From: Synechococcus sp. JA-2-3B'a(2-13)
Lineage (GTDB): Bacteria; Cyanobacteriota; Cyanobacteriia; Thermostichales; Thermostichaceae
Length of the DNA: 64,000 nt
NCBI RefSeq assembly: GCF_000013225.1
Contig: NC_007776.1
Span: 2,300,501 to 2,364,500, forward strand
Reading direction: 5' to 3'
The notes beneath the pieces are model-generated. The model was not told the origin of the DNA, made no database searches, and was given only the letters and a program-made list of their open reading frames with translations. This document shows, one piece after another, positions 45,798 through 54,806 of this stretch (position 1 is its first letter; every line of letters begins with the position of its first letter). The translations under genes and the position numbers were made by a program.

Positions 45798-46079
45798 GAG
45801 CATGACTCTAGTCAATAATAAGCTCAACTATACTGAAAATAATGTATAATATGTTCAGTACGGATTACTACCAGTTGATCTTTCTGTTTACTTTCGAGTC
45901 TGCCAACATGGTAGCCAAAGCAAAGCAGAAAATTGGTAGTAAGACGACACGGAAACTGCGCTTTGGGTATTCTACTCAAAGCTTTGCGGGATACCGCCAT
46001 TCTGTTTGGAAACAAACAGAATGCTATCGCTGCATAGTTGAACAGTGATGTTCAGCAGTGTTCAGCGTAAATGTATCAG
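45798..46079 (+). mobile_element. hairpin-rich mini-element, copy 3 (282 bp, empty site)
   Basis: Same element as copies 1 and 2 but 24 bp shorter. Here hairpin CATTCTGTTTG/CAAACAGAATG (45998-46008/46013-46023) closes on a perfect GAAA tetraloop. Other hairpins are TACTGAA/TTCAGTA (45831-45837/45854-45860), GCTTTGGGTA/TACTCAAAGC (45960-45969/45973-45982) and GTTGAACA/TGTTCAGC with a GTGA loop (46037-46056). There is no transposase. It sits between yidC and jag. Confidence 0.88.
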
Positions 46080-46123
46080 GTATCAACACTCCACCACAAG
46101 TCCACCCCAACAGCGAGGATCCC

Positions 46124-47314
46124 CTAGGGCTCAAAGGGCAAGGATTCCCGTCCCTCCTTGGCTGCTCTGGGCTTGGTCGATTTTTCCACTTCCTTGGCCT
46201 CCACCGTGATCGCCTGGGCAGCCCGACGACGCTCCTCTTCCACCAACTGCTGTAAGTTCTCCGGCAACGGCTCCCGCGAGAGCAGGAAAGTCTGCACCGT
46301 TTGGAAGATATTAGAGACAAGGATGTAGAGCAAAACCCCTGCCGGCAGAGGGAAGAACAGGAACATCGCCGAGAACAGCACAGGGGTGATGCGAGCCATG
46401 GAACTTTGGCTGGGATCCTCTTTGCCGGTATCCTGTCCGGCATTGGTTAGGTACTGGTTCAGGTAAATGGACACCCCAAAGATGACGATCATGGCGATGA
46501 TATCCCAGTGGATGGTGCCATCCTCGTCGAAGGCTCCCACACGGCCCAACTTGTCGATGAACAGAAAGCCAGTCTCAGAGGCCAAACCGGGAATAGACAC
46601 CTGCACGGTCACATCCCCCGGCTGCAGAGCCAGCAAGGTGCCATCCGGCTTTATCTGGGCACGATCTTCTCCTTTGGTGATCTTCCAGGTGGGCTGTAAC
46701 AGATTGGGATCCCCACCCGCTTCGGCCACCAACTGCTCAAAAGGCTTGCCCCCCGGCCCTTGAAGCAGAAATTGCACCTCCTCCCCAACGGCAACCTTGG
46801 TGCCTTTGGGTTCCACCAGCACCACCGGCTTGTGGAGAGAGTCGGTGACAAAAATGTTCTTGCTGGGGCTGACGTAGGGGGCGGGCACCACCTCAGCCGC
46901 CATTTCCGCCGGCAGGATCTGCAAGTTGACATCGTAGGTCACCGCTGCAAAGGGGGAGCCCCGCAGGGTGGCAAACAGGGCAAACAGCACTGGCATTTGA
47001 ATGAGCAGTGGCAGGCAGCCCCCCAAGGGATTGGCCCCCAGCTCGCTGTAAAGCTTGGCCTGGGCTTCCCGAAGCTTCTGCGGGTCGTCTCGGTATTTCT
47101 CCTGGAGTTCTCGCATCCGCCGCTGCATCACCGGGCTGATCACCTTCATGCGCCGCATGTTGCGGATGGATCCCACATTGAGCGGGTAGAGGGCAAAGCG
47201 GATCACCAACGTCAGGAAGATAATGGCCAGTCCATAGCTGGGCACGATCCCATAGAAAAAATCCAGGATCGGCAGCATGACGTTGTTGGAGAGAAATCCG
47301 ACTCCGAAGTCCAT
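46124..47314 (-). CDS. yidC: membrane protein insertase YidC/Oxa1
   Basis: YidC inserts and folds membrane proteins, including thylakoid complexes. The 396-residue protein is of the cyanobacterial form. A first block has MDFGVGFLSNNVMLPILDFFYGIVPSYGLAI, the coiled C1 loop (MRRMKVISPVMQRRMRELQEKYRDDPQKLREAQ) and GGCLPLLIQMPVLFALF. A periplasmic or lumenal beta-rich insert of about 110 residues follows (VVLVEPKGTKVAVGEEVQF to GFLFIDK). The last three helices include FFPLPAGVLLYILVSNIFQTVQ. The C-terminus is charged. The ATG at 47314 is preferred over 47329. Confidence 0.94.
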   Translation of the reverse strand: MDFGVGFLSNNVMLPILDFFYGIVPSYGLAIIFLTLVIRFALYPLNVGSIRNMRRMKVISPVMQRRMRELQEKYRDDPQKLREAQAKLYSELGANPLGGCLPLLIQMPVLFALFATLRGSPFAAVTYDVNLQILPAEMAAEVVPAPYVSPSKNIFVTDSLHKPVVLVEPKGTKVAVGEEVQFLLQGPGGKPFEQLVAEAGGDPNLLQPTWKITKGEDRAQIKPDGTLLALQPGDVTVQVSIPGLASETGFLFIDKLGRVGAFDEDGTIHWDIIAMIVIFGVSIYLNQYLTNAGQDTGKEDPSQSSMARITPVLFSAMFLFFPLPAGVLLYILVSNIFQTVQTFLLSREPLPENLQQLVEEERRRAAQAITVEAKEVEKSTKPRAAKEGRESLPFEP

Positions 47315-47538
47315 GAGGGGCGCTGGCAAATGTCCGTAACCATTGTAATGGCTTCCGTTCGGTTGACGAGGGCGTTTTCAGGGTTTGTCCCCTGGATCCG
47401 TCAGATAGACCTGAGAAAGGCGAGCAATTGAGCAAAATCAAGCCCGCTCCACTGAGCAGGGATCCCAAGGCCAAACCAGAACCCCTCATCGGCAGTTGCC
47501 TAGCAGTCCTTTTTTCCCCTATGATGAGAAACGCTTGA

Positions 47539-47610
47539 TCCTCGGTAGCTCAGCGGTAGAGCGGTCGGCTGTTAACCGATTGGTCGCAAGTTCGAATCTT
47601 GCCCGGGGAG
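47539..47610 (+). tRNA. tRNA-Asn (anticodon GUU)
   Basis: The 72-nt cloverleaf has acceptor TCCTCGG/CCGGGGA with discriminator G, D-arm GCTC AGCGGTA GAGC, anticodon stem GTCGG/CCGAT with loop CTGTTAA (anticodon GTT), and T-arm GCAAG TTCGAAT CTTGC. CCA is not encoded. Confidence 0.95.
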
Positions 47611-47890
47611 TATGTCTGAGCCAATCAAGGAAGCCGGATCCGGAACCCTATCCTTCCAGGCGGCTCTGGGCCTGCTGAGGGAAAGGGGGAGAGAAAACCC
47701 AGTCTCCCATCTCGTCGAGGAAGATGCGACGCTAAGCCAGACGTGGAGAAAATAATGTGAAGCAATGTGAAGGCGGCTAAGGGTTTCGTCCCGCCTGTTC
47801 CCGGCAAGTGTCAAGAGTCTCTGTCCTTTGGGGCAAGGAGTATGTCAGAATACCCTCTGGCTGTCTATTCCCAATCCGAGGGTGCTTGCT

Positions 47891-48412
47891 GTGATCGACC
47901 TGTCGCGGATCCCTGCCCAACCCAAGCCCGGCCTGCTCAACATCTTGATTGAGATTCCCGGCGGCAGCAAAAACAAGTATGAGTTCGACAAAGACATGGG
48001 AGCAATGGCGCTGGATCGGGTGCTCTATTCCTCGGTGCAGTACCCTTACGACTACGGCTTTGTGCCCAACACGCTGGCCGGGGATGGGGATCCCTTGGAT
48101 GGCTTGGTGATCATGGATCAGCCCACTTTCCCAGGGTGTGTGGTCACGGTGCGACCCTTGGGCATGTTGCAGATGATCGATGGCGGGGATCCGGATGAGA
48201 AGCTGCTGTGTGTGCCTGCCAAGGATCCCCGCTATGCTGCAGTGACCAAGCTAGAAGACATCGCCCAGCACCGCCTGGATGAGATCGCGGAGTTTTTCGC
48301 CACCTACAAGCGCTTGGAAAAGAAAGAAACCCAGATCTTGGGCTGGAAAGGTTTGGCCGAAACCGAGGCGGTCATTGCCAGCAGCATTGCGGCCTGCAAA
48401 CAACCCCAATAG
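47891..48412 (+). CDS. ppa: inorganic pyrophosphatase
   Basis: Family I soluble pyrophosphatase hydrolyses PPi and so drives biosynthesis. The 173-residue protein has [39 protein letters not shown] (metal-binding aspartates), [14 protein letters not shown] and the closing [22 protein letters not shown]. The start is a GTG at 47891 with a GAGG sequence nine bases upstream, giving [12 protein letters not shown] as in relatives. An earlier GTG at 47882 is too close to that site. Confidence 0.95.
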   Translation: MIDLSRIPAQPKPGLLNILIEIPGGSKNKYEFDKDMGAMALDRVLYSSVQYPYDYGFVPNTLAGDGDPLDGLVIMDQPTFPGCVVTVRPLGMLQMIDGGDPDEKLLCVPAKDPRYAAVTKLEDIAQHRLDEIAEFFATYKRLEKKETQILGWKGLAETEAVIASSIAACKQPQ

Positions 48413-48418
48413 ACATCT

Positions 48419-50137
48419 CTAAGGGATGCGAACAGAAAGAGCTTCCTGGCGATGTTGCAACAGTCGCTCTGGGGTGAGGGGCCCTTCGATGTGTTGCCAA
48501 GGCAAGGGATCCCCTGGATCCCAGTGGCTGTGCACGTAGTAATCCAGAGGCGGCAGTTGCCCTTTAAGCGCTTTGAAAGCGCGCCGGTAGCTCCCCAAAG
48601 ATTCGCCAAAGTCCCGCGCCAACTGCAAGACCTTTCCCACCCGCCGATCCCCTCGCGAGATGAGGGCTTGGATCACCGACCAGCTATAGCTTTCCGGGCG
48701 CAACTCCACCCCCAAGGGACGCAGGTGTTTCTGGAAAAACTGCAGTTTTTTCTCGGCTTTGGGATCCACCCCGTGCCACTGAAAAGGGGTGTGGGCTTTG
48801 GGCACAAAGGTGCTGCAACCCAGCGTTAGGCGCAGGCCGGGAGCCGCTTTTTTGAGCTCTTGGAAAAGATCCACTGTGGCCTCCAAATCCGCCTGGGTTT
48901 CCGCCGGGATCCCTACCATGCCGTAGAACTTAATGCCCTTCAGACCTCCAGCCTGGGCGTGGGCTGCTGCTGCCAAGATTTCCGGGTTGCTTAACTTCTT
49001 GTTGATGATCTGGCGCAGTTGTTCTGAGCCACTTTCGATGGCCACCGTAATGGACTGGCTGCCCCGGCGGGAGAGTACCTGCGCCAGACGTGGGGTTACG
49101 GTAGCGGTGCGCACCGAGGCCAAACTGAGACGCACCTGCTCGAAGCGATCCTGGGCCAAGTGCTCCAGCAACTGCTCAAATTGGGGGTGCTGGGTTACAG
49201 AAGCCCCCAGCAACCCAATCCGCTGAGTGACCTGCAGCCCCCGCTCTACCGCCGGGATCAAATGCCCCTCCACATCCGCCACCCGGAAAGGCAGGGTGAG
49301 ATAGCTGGCCAGGCAAAACCGACACATCTCCGGGCAGCTGCGCACCACCTCCACCATGTAGATGCTCTCCCAAGCCGCTTTGGGGGTAACCACCGTAGAA
49401 ACCGAGAGGGTGTTGCCGCGGAAGGTGTGTTTGCGGATGGAGCTAGGGATCCCGGCCACTTTGGGGAGCACCTTCTCCACTGGGCCGTCGGGCTCCCGGT
49501 ATTGGGGTTCATACAAGCCGGGCACATAGATCCCTGGCACCTGCGCTAGCGCCTGCAATTTCTCAGCCCGGGATCCCTGGCGCACCTCCCGATAGACCTC
49601 GATCATCTTCTCCAGAAGACCTTCCCCATCCCCCAACAAGATCAGGTCAAAGAACTCAGCAAAAGGCTCGGGGTTGGCCGTCAGTACCGGGCCGCCGCCA
49701 AAGACCAAGGGGTGGGCTTCTTCCCGCTCCTCAGATCTGGGAGGGATCCCGTGCCGTTCCAGCAGAGCCAGGATATGGACATAATCCAGCTCCCAGGATA
49801 GGGAAAAGCCGAACAGCTCCGGCTCCCGGGGCAGGGGTTCAGCCAGATCCGTAAAGAGGCGGGAGACGGCCACATCCCGGCGGCTGGCCAGCAGACTCCA
49901 GATGACTTGATAGCCCAAGCTGGTGATCCCCACTGCGTAGGTGTTGGGGAAGGCGTAGATTACCCGCACTGCGTCGGGGTCAGGCGTGGCCGGGGCAAAG
50001 AGCAACTGCTCCAGGGCAAACTCTGAACTAGCCAAGGGATCCCGCTGTGTTGGATTGAGGTTTGGGTTCTGGCTCGGAAGAGTTTTGATTTGCCTGCCGA
50101 ACTTTTTTGGCTCCTGCATGCTAACAAAAGCTAGCAT
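48419..50137 (-). CDS. radical SAM protein with B12-binding-like N-terminus
   Basis: The 572-residue protein has an N-terminal domain of the cobalamin-binding-like Rossmann type (VRVIYAFPNTYAVGITSLGYQVIWSLL). A radical SAM core follows with the cluster motif CPEMCRFC (CxxxCxxC) and later SITVAIESGSEQLRQIINK and GIKFYGMVGIPAETQADLEATV. This architecture is that of the TIGR03960-like 'YgiQ/Elp3-distant' proteins found in cyanobacteria; the substrate is unknown. An in-frame ATG at 50119 (MQEPKKFGRQ) is an equally good start. It is convergent with ppa, with six bases between stops. Confidence 0.85.
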   Translation of the reverse strand: MLAFVSMQEPKKFGRQIKTLPSQNPNLNPTQRDPLASSEFALEQLLFAPATPDPDAVRVIYAFPNTYAVGITSLGYQVIWSLLASRRDVAVSRLFTDLAEPLPREPELFGFSLSWELDYVHILALLERHGIPPRSEEREEAHPLVFGGGPVLTANPEPFAEFFDLILLGDGEGLLEKMIEVYREVRQGSRAEKLQALAQVPGIYVPGLYEPQYREPDGPVEKVLPKVAGIPSSIRKHTFRGNTLSVSTVVTPKAAWESIYMVEVVRSCPEMCRFCLASYLTLPFRVADVEGHLIPAVERGLQVTQRIGLLGASVTQHPQFEQLLEHLAQDRFEQVRLSLASVRTATVTPRLAQVLSRRGSQSITVAIESGSEQLRQIINKKLSNPEILAAAAHAQAGGLKGIKFYGMVGIPAETQADLEATVDLFQELKKAAPGLRLTLGCSTFVPKAHTPFQWHGVDPKAEKKLQFFQKHLRPLGVELRPESYSWSVIQALISRGDRRVGKVLQLARDFGESLGSYRRAFKALKGQLPPLDYYVHSHWDPGDPLPWQHIEGPLTPERLLQHRQEALSVRIP

Positions 50138-50328
50138 CTTTCACCAATGCAGATTGCCGGAACAGGGAAGTTCTGCCCAAGCAGGCAGGAAAACCCCACA
50201 TGCGCCATTGCGGTCTCGGTGCAACCGCGATCCCCTGCAGCAAAACTCATTCCAAAGCCCAGACTTCCGGCAGAAGCCGCCCTCTACGAGCAAAGTGTAC
50301 GGGCAAAGTGAGGGTAGAGCGTATATCA

Positions 50329-51702
50329 TTACCCCTTCGGCTGGGCAATGTCGAACTCGGCGTCGTAGTCGAAGTCCTCCTCTTCGTCAGCCCAGTCTTC
50401 TTCCAGCCTATCGTCCCCCGCCAGCTCCTCTTCCTCCAGGCGGCGCTTTTCTTCGTATTCCTCATCCTCTAGGCCCAAAGCAGCCCGCTCTGCCCGCCGC
50501 TGGAAGCGCTCCAGTGCCGCTGGAGTGATGAAGGGATAGGGCAACCCTTGCGCTTGGGCCTCCTCCAGCGCTGCGCGGTAGCTCTCCACTTCCTTGATGT
50601 CGATTTTCCAACCGGTGAGGCGGGCTGCCAGGCGCACATTTTGCCCCTCTTTGCCAATGGCCAAACTGAGCTGGTCGCTGTTGACCAACACATGAGCTTG
50701 CTGGATTTCCGGATCCACCAGCCGCACCTCCACCACCTTGGCCGGGCTGAGGGCATTGGCAATGTAAGTGGCAGGATCCGGCGACCAGCGGATGACATCG
50801 ATTTTCTCGTTGCGCAGCTCTGCTACCACCGCCTGAATCCGGGATCCCCTCGCGCCAATACAGGCCCCCACCGGATCCACGTCCCGCTCCACCGTATCGA
50901 CCGCAATCTTGGTACGTGGCCCCACATTTCGGGAAGGGGGGTTGGCCTCCCGCGCCACTGCCACAATCCGCACGATATCCTCTTCAATTTCTGGCACCTC
51001 GTTGGCAAACAGGTTCACCACCAAGCCAGCATCGGCCCGGGAAACCAAAAGCTGTGGCCCCCGCCGGGATCCCTCATAGACTTTCTTGAGATAGACCTTC
51101 ATCACCGCGTTGGGAGTGTAGCGATCGCTGGCCAGCTGTTCCTTCTTGGGCAGTTCTGCTTCCACCTCAGGTTGTCCGAAACCGCTGGATACCGACATGA
51201 TCACCGTCTGCCGCTCGGTGCGCAGCACCCGTGCCTGCAGTACGGTTTTTTCCAGATCGCGGAACTCTTCCTGAATCAGACGGCGCTGCTGATCCCGTAA
51301 CTTTTGCGCCAGCACCTGCTTGGTTTGGATGGCCGCCATGCGGCCAAATTCCGCCTGTTGTGGGGTGACATCATCTGTGACTTCCCAGCCTACTTCGGCT
51401 TCTGGGTAATCCTGCTGCACATCGTACAGAGAGATCTCATGGTCGGGGTTTTGCACCTGCTCAACGATGGCTTTGGTGGCCAAAACGCGAAAGCCTCCTG
51501 CCTCCACATCCAACTCCACATCGAAATTGCGGAAGTGGTCTTCTGCAAAGACCACATCTCGCTGGATGGTTTTGCGGTAGCGTTCGTAGCCCTTGAGCAG
51601 CGCCTCTCGCAGAGCATCGGTGACCACATGGCGGGGCAAGTTGCGCTCCCGCGAGATCATCTCCACCATTTCCGCCAAACCCGGCAGAGGCACCATCGCC
51701 AT
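50329..51702 (-). CDS. nusA: transcription termination/antitermination factor NusA
   Basis: NusA binds RNA polymerase and modulates pausing, termination and antitermination. The 457-residue protein has the N-terminal domain ([30 protein letters not shown]) and S1-like domain with [18 protein letters not shown]-type residues. The KH1 domain has [32 protein letters not shown] and the KH2 has [24 protein letters not shown] very acidic C-terminal tail ([12 protein letters not shown]) replaces the E. coli AR domains. The ATG at 51702 is preferred over 51723. It follows rimP as in most bacteria. Confidence 0.95.
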   Translation of the reverse strand: MAMVPLPGLAEMVEMISRERNLPRHVVTDALREALLKGYERYRKTIQRDVVFAEDHFRNFDVELDVEAGGFRVLATKAIVEQVQNPDHEISLYDVQQDYPEAEVGWEVTDDVTPQQAEFGRMAAIQTKQVLAQKLRDQQRRLIQEEFRDLEKTVLQARVLRTERQTVIMSVSSGFGQPEVEAELPKKEQLASDRYTPNAVMKVYLKKVYEGSRRGPQLLVSRADAGLVVNLFANEVPEIEEDIVRIVAVAREANPPSRNVGPRTKIAVDTVERDVDPVGACIGARGSRIQAVVAELRNEKIDVIRWSPDPATYIANALSPAKVVEVRLVDPEIQQAHVLVNSDQLSLAIGKEGQNVRLAARLTGWKIDIKEVESYRAALEEAQAQGLPYPFITPAALERFQRRAERAALGLEDEEYEEKRRLEEEELAGDDRLEEDWADEEEDFDYDAEFDIAQPKG

Positions 51703-51837
51703 AACCACTGTCCTCCTGCACAAACTTCGTGAAACTTGCTGTTGCTATTGCTCCACAGCGGGAACTGAACCCGCATCTCTGATGCGAAGGGAGGGCCGCA
51801 CCACCTGCGGTCAAACGCTCTCTCTATCTCCGGTCTC

Positions 51838-52308
51838 CTAGTCAGTTTCCGATGAGAGGGCAACCCGCTGCACCGAAGCGCGGGGCAACTGAACTCGCCG
51901 CCCCTTGAGGGATAAGGCAACCCTCTCCTCATCCCGACCCAGCAGGTGTCCTGACCAAACGGCTTTGCCCTTGTAGGGTGGATCCAAGGTCACCTCCACC
52001 GCAAACCCTTTGAAAACCACAAAGTCGCGATCGCTGGTGAGAAGGTTGCTGATGCCAGGGCTGGACACCTCCAACACATACTGGCCTGGGATCAGATCCA
52101 CCCGATCCAGCTCGACTTCCAAGGCTTGGCTCATGGCTTCGCAATCGGCATGGCTGGTTTCTCGGTCGGGATCCAGTGGACGAATATCCACCCGCAGAAC
52201 TGGCGGATGCTGGTTGGTGTGGAAAACCATCTGCACCAACTGGTATCCCAGTTGAGCGGCCAAGGGACGGGCCAAGCTCTCCAACTGTGGAATAAGAGGG
52301 TGAACCAT
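51838..52308 (-). CDS. rimP: ribosome maturation factor RimP
   Basis: RimP assists 30S subunit assembly. The 156-residue form starts MVHPLIPQLESLARPLAAQLGYQLVQ. It has the N-terminal domain with LRVDIRPLDPD...TSHADCEAMSQALEVELDRVD and the VLEVSSPGISNLLTSDRDFVVFKGFAVEV signature, then an SH3-like C-terminal domain. Upstream extension to 52416 lacks homology. It pairs with nusA (136-base gap), the conserved rimP-nusA order. Confidence 0.93.
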   Translation of the reverse strand: MVHPLIPQLESLARPLAAQLGYQLVQMVFHTNQHPPVLRVDIRPLDPDRETSHADCEAMSQALEVELDRVDLIPGQYVLEVSSPGISNLLTSDRDFVVFKGFAVEVTLDPPYKGKAVWSGHLLGRDEERVALSLKGRRVQLPRASVQRVALSSETD

Positions 52309-52609
52309 AACCAACTTGTCACCAACCGGGTGTTGCCGCCAGATCCAAACCCCTTTGAGCCGGAGCCGGCAAAGGGGACAGTAAGCCCCCTCAAAAAGCA
52401 AAGAAGTGGGTACCACCCACTCCCCGTTGCTATCGCGGAGCTCCTTGAGGCTCGCCCAGAATCAGTACAGACTTCGAGCGCATCCCCCCTACCTCCTAAT
52501 TTAGAAGATCTCCTCCGGTTTTGTCATGGGGATCCCCAAAAGGCAACATCTATAATGTGGACAACTGCGGATTTGCCCAGATATCCAGCCGCGTTTTGTG
52601 GGGTTTCCT

Positions 52610-53125
52610 ATGACTGTTGCCTTTTCCTACCCGATCTTCGGCCCCAGCATTCAGTGCCCCCACTGTCGGCAAACGATTGCGGCCCTCACCCTGACCGATA
52701 CCTACCTCTGCCCTCGCCATGGTGCATTTGAGGCGGATGCCGAACAAGAGGAGCTGGTACACCTGCAATCCGGACGGCGCTGGCGCTTTTGGGAAGGTCG
52801 CTGGTTTCGTCAGCACACCCACGCCGATGGGATCCGTTTTGAGATTCATGAAGAATTGGATCGGCTGCGCATGCAAGGAATGCGAGCCACTCAGGTGATC
52901 GTGGCCGAGCGCTACCGCCAGCTGCTCACCCCTTATCTGGAGCAGGGATCCCACCGTCGCCCCGGCCCACCTCGCCTCTATGGCTTGCCCGTCAGCTTCA
53001 GCTCCCAAATCCCAGAGGATAGGGGTGGATCCCCTCAGCGCTGGCGGGTGATCAACTTTGAGCTGACCTACGAGATCGACCCGGCCATGCGGCAGCCGCA
53101 ATCCCGTCTGCAACTGTGTGATTAG
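52610..53125 (+). CDS. cyanobacterial TIGR02652-family protein
   Basis: The 171-residue protein has the family's diagnostic CxxC-x14-CxxH motif near the N-terminus (CPHC ... CPRH). It is followed by FEADAEQEELVHLQSGRRWRFWEGRW, FEIHEELDRLRMQG and a C-terminal strand-rich part. The motif probably binds zinc. The family is confined to cyanobacteria, is about 170 residues long and has no assigned function. The frame opens at 52598, but the ATG at 52610 (MTVAFSYPIFGPS) fits. The IS5-family element lies 64 bases downstream. Confidence 0.8.
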   Translation: MTVAFSYPIFGPSIQCPHCRQTIAALTLTDTYLCPRHGAFEADAEQEELVHLQSGRRWRFWEGRWFRQHTHADGIRFEIHEELDRLRMQGMRATQVIVAERYRQLLTPYLEQGSHRRPGPPRLYGLPVSFSSQIPEDRGGSPQRWRVINFELTYEIDPAMRQPQSRLQLCD

Positions 53126-53207
53126 ACTGTGTGATTAGAAAGGCGAACAGGTAGAGAGCTGTTGGAAAATTGGTGGCTGCTCAAGTCTTCTAGGTTGTGT
53201 TGATCTT

Positions 53208-53615
53208 TCATTTGAGCCAAAAGAGAGCACTGACGAGATAGAGAAAACTCAAGAAGTTCCTGGCCAATTTGTCAAAACGAGAAAATAGATGCCGGTACTG
53301 CTTTAACTTATGAAAAAAGCATTCGATTAAATGCCTCTCTTGATACAGATGCTTGTCATAATGCCGCTGCGTCTTTCTATTCCTTTTAGGCGGAATAACC
53401 GCTTGAGCTTCCCCTATCTTCTCAATCAACTTATCCGCATCATATCCTTTATCCCCAATTACTTTGGTATCCTTTCTCTGCCAGCCCTCTATCAATTCTT
53501 CCCCTTGAGTAATATCGCTCTTTTCTCCGCCAGTTATTCTCAATTCCAGCGGATTTCCCAACCCATCTACACTCACATGAATCTTGGTGCTGTATCCGCC
53601 TCGGCTTCTCCCCAA
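53208..53615 (-). CDS. IS5-family transposase, C-terminal frame (OrfB)
   Basis: This frame supplies the rest of the DDE domain: GRSRGGYSTKIH, the second aspartate in VIGDKGYDADKL and the glutamate in RHLIECFFHKLKQYRHLFSRFDKLARNF. Its true beginning is by frameshift from OrfA at 53627-53633, since GEQALGRSRGG continues the family sequence. The ATG at 53615 is probably not used alone. Confidence 0.85.
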   Translation of the reverse strand: MGRSRGGYSTKIHVSVDGLGNPLELRITGGEKSDITQGEELIEGWQRKDTKVIGDKGYDADKLIEKIGEAQAVIPPKRNRKTQRHYDKHLYQERHLIECFFHKLKQYRHLFSRFDKLARNFLSFLYLVSALFWLK

Positions 53616-53950
53616 AGCTTGCTCCCCTTTTTTCCGGCAGCACAGGAGTGCGCTCGAACCATGGTTGAATCAATAATGAGATGCTCTAAATCAGGGTCGT
53701 CAATAAAATACTTGAACATCCGTTCCCACACTCCAAAACGACTCCACCGGTGGAATCTTTGATAGATGGTGTACCATTTGCCATATCCTTCTGGGAGGTA
53801 GCGCCAAGGAGCACCGGAACGGGCTATCCAAAGAACTGCTTCAATAAACTGTTTGCAGTTTGCTTCTTTCCCAATGTTAACTCTCTCTTCTGTCTGTAAA
53901 AAAGCCAATATCTTCTGCCATTTGTTTTCATCTAAAAAAACCAACTTCAT
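53573..53950 (-). CDS. IS5-family transposase, N-terminal frame (OrfA)
   Basis: The 125-residue frame has the DUF4096-like N-terminal region (KQFIEAVLWIARSGAPWRYLPEGYGKWYTIYQRFHRWSR-type) and the first catalytic aspartate in LIIDSTMVRAH. It runs through the slippery AAAAAAG and ends shortly after in ADTAPRFM. Full transposase would need a -1 frameshift into OrfB. Confidence 0.85.
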   Translation of the reverse strand: MKLVFLDENKWQKILAFLQTEERVNIGKEANCKQFIEAVLWIARSGAPWRYLPEGYGKWYTIYQRFHRWSRFGVWERMFKYFIDDPDLEHLIIDSTMVRAHSCAAGKKGSKLWGEAEADTAPRFM

Positions 53951-54002
53951 CCTCTTTCCTCTATAAATTATTCCCTCTATCCTAACATAAGATCAACACG
54001 AC

Positions 54003-54638
54003 CTAGAACTGGAAGTTTCCTTCCGCGGCGGGAAGCGCCATGCCTTGATAGGTGTAGCCAATGAATCTCGGCTGGTCAGGCATATAAAACCGCTCCAGTT
54101 GCTCAAACCGAAACCCCGCTCCCTGGATCAACCGAGCCATATCTCGGTTTAGGTTGCAGCCATCTGCGATTACCTTTTGTATAGGGTTAAGACAATTTTG
54201 CCATCTTTGCACCTGGGGATCCTCGCTGAGGCCGTGTTCGAGAAAAAACAGCTTTCCCCCTGCTCGCAACACCCGCCTGATCTCTCTCAAAGCCTTGGCC
54301 ACATTAGGAATGCTGCACAATGTCCAGGTGCTAACCACGCTATCAAAACTCTGGCTTGGAAAAGGCAGTTTCTGGGCATCCGCCACCTGCCAATCAACGG
54401 CGATGGGAGAAGAGGCAATGCGCCGACGAGCCAGGGATCCCATGCCGGGATTGGGATCTACCCCTGTGATCTTTCGAATGTGCTCTGGGTAGCAGGATAG
54501 GTTGAGGCCGGTGCCAAAACCAATCTCCAGAACGGATCCCTGCACATGAGCCAGAAGCTGCCGCCGATAGCGCTCCATCCCTTCCCCCGAGAGAGCTAAA
54601 TCCAACAGCCGCGGGAAGATTATTCGGCGATAGAGCAT
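54003..54638 (-). CDS. class I SAM-dependent methyltransferase
   Basis: The 211-residue protein has the SAM-binding motif VLEIGFGTGLNLSCYP, ITGVDPNPGM, ADAQKLPFPSQSFDSVVSTWTLCSI and the post-motif LREIRRVLRAGGKLFFLEHG, as in Methyltransf_11 (UbiE-like) enzymes. The substrate cannot be named. Its TAG stop lies in the CTAG that the IS5-family element duplicated, so the insertion landed exactly at the gene end and left the protein intact. The ATG at 54638 is preferred over a frame start at 54653. Confidence 0.85.
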   Translation of the reverse strand: MLYRRIIFPRLLDLALSGEGMERYRRQLLAHVQGSVLEIGFGTGLNLSCYPEHIRKITGVDPNPGMGSLARRRIASSPIAVDWQVADAQKLPFPSQSFDSVVSTWTLCSIPNVAKALREIRRVLRAGGKLFFLEHGLSEDPQVQRWQNCLNPIQKVIADGCNLNRDMARLIQGAGFRFEQLERFYMPDQPRFIGYTYQGMALPAAEGNFQF

Positions 54639-54806
54639 GCCTCTAACCCCCAAAACCCTGAACTTTGCTGAATTTACTGAGCTTTAGGCGGTTTGGCAAA
54701 AGTCATTGAGAGGGATATAGTAGACCAAGTTTCCCCCTGATCCTTGAGTCCACCGCAACGGTTGCCGGGAAGTGAAGGGGGAAAGCGCTCGGGGGGTATT
54801 CCTCAG

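Larger units (their letters stand above)
53194..54002 (-). mobile_element. IS5-family (IS427-like) insertion sequence, 809 bp
   Basis: The ends are near-perfect inverted repeats (GTTGTGTTGATCTT on the left, GTCGTGTTGATCTT read from the right), flanked by the direct repeat CTAG at 53190-53193 and 54003-54006. Inside are two overlapping minus-strand frames for a DDE transposase joined by a -1 slippery site A AAA AAG at 53627-53633. The element is clearly more AT-rich than the neighbouring genes. It appears complete and potentially active. The family is called from architecture only. Confidence 0.85.

Noticed and set aside
51758-51774. tRNA T-arm-like GCGGG-TTCAGTT-CCCGC on the minus strand between rimP and nusA
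   Set aside because: No acceptor, D- or anticodon arm can be drawn and the T-loop lacks the conserved A58; not called as a tRNA.
52610-53125. Considered NdhV for the TIGR02652 gene
   Set aside because: The CxxC-x14-CxxH motif defines a different cyanobacterial family; no basis for an NDH role.
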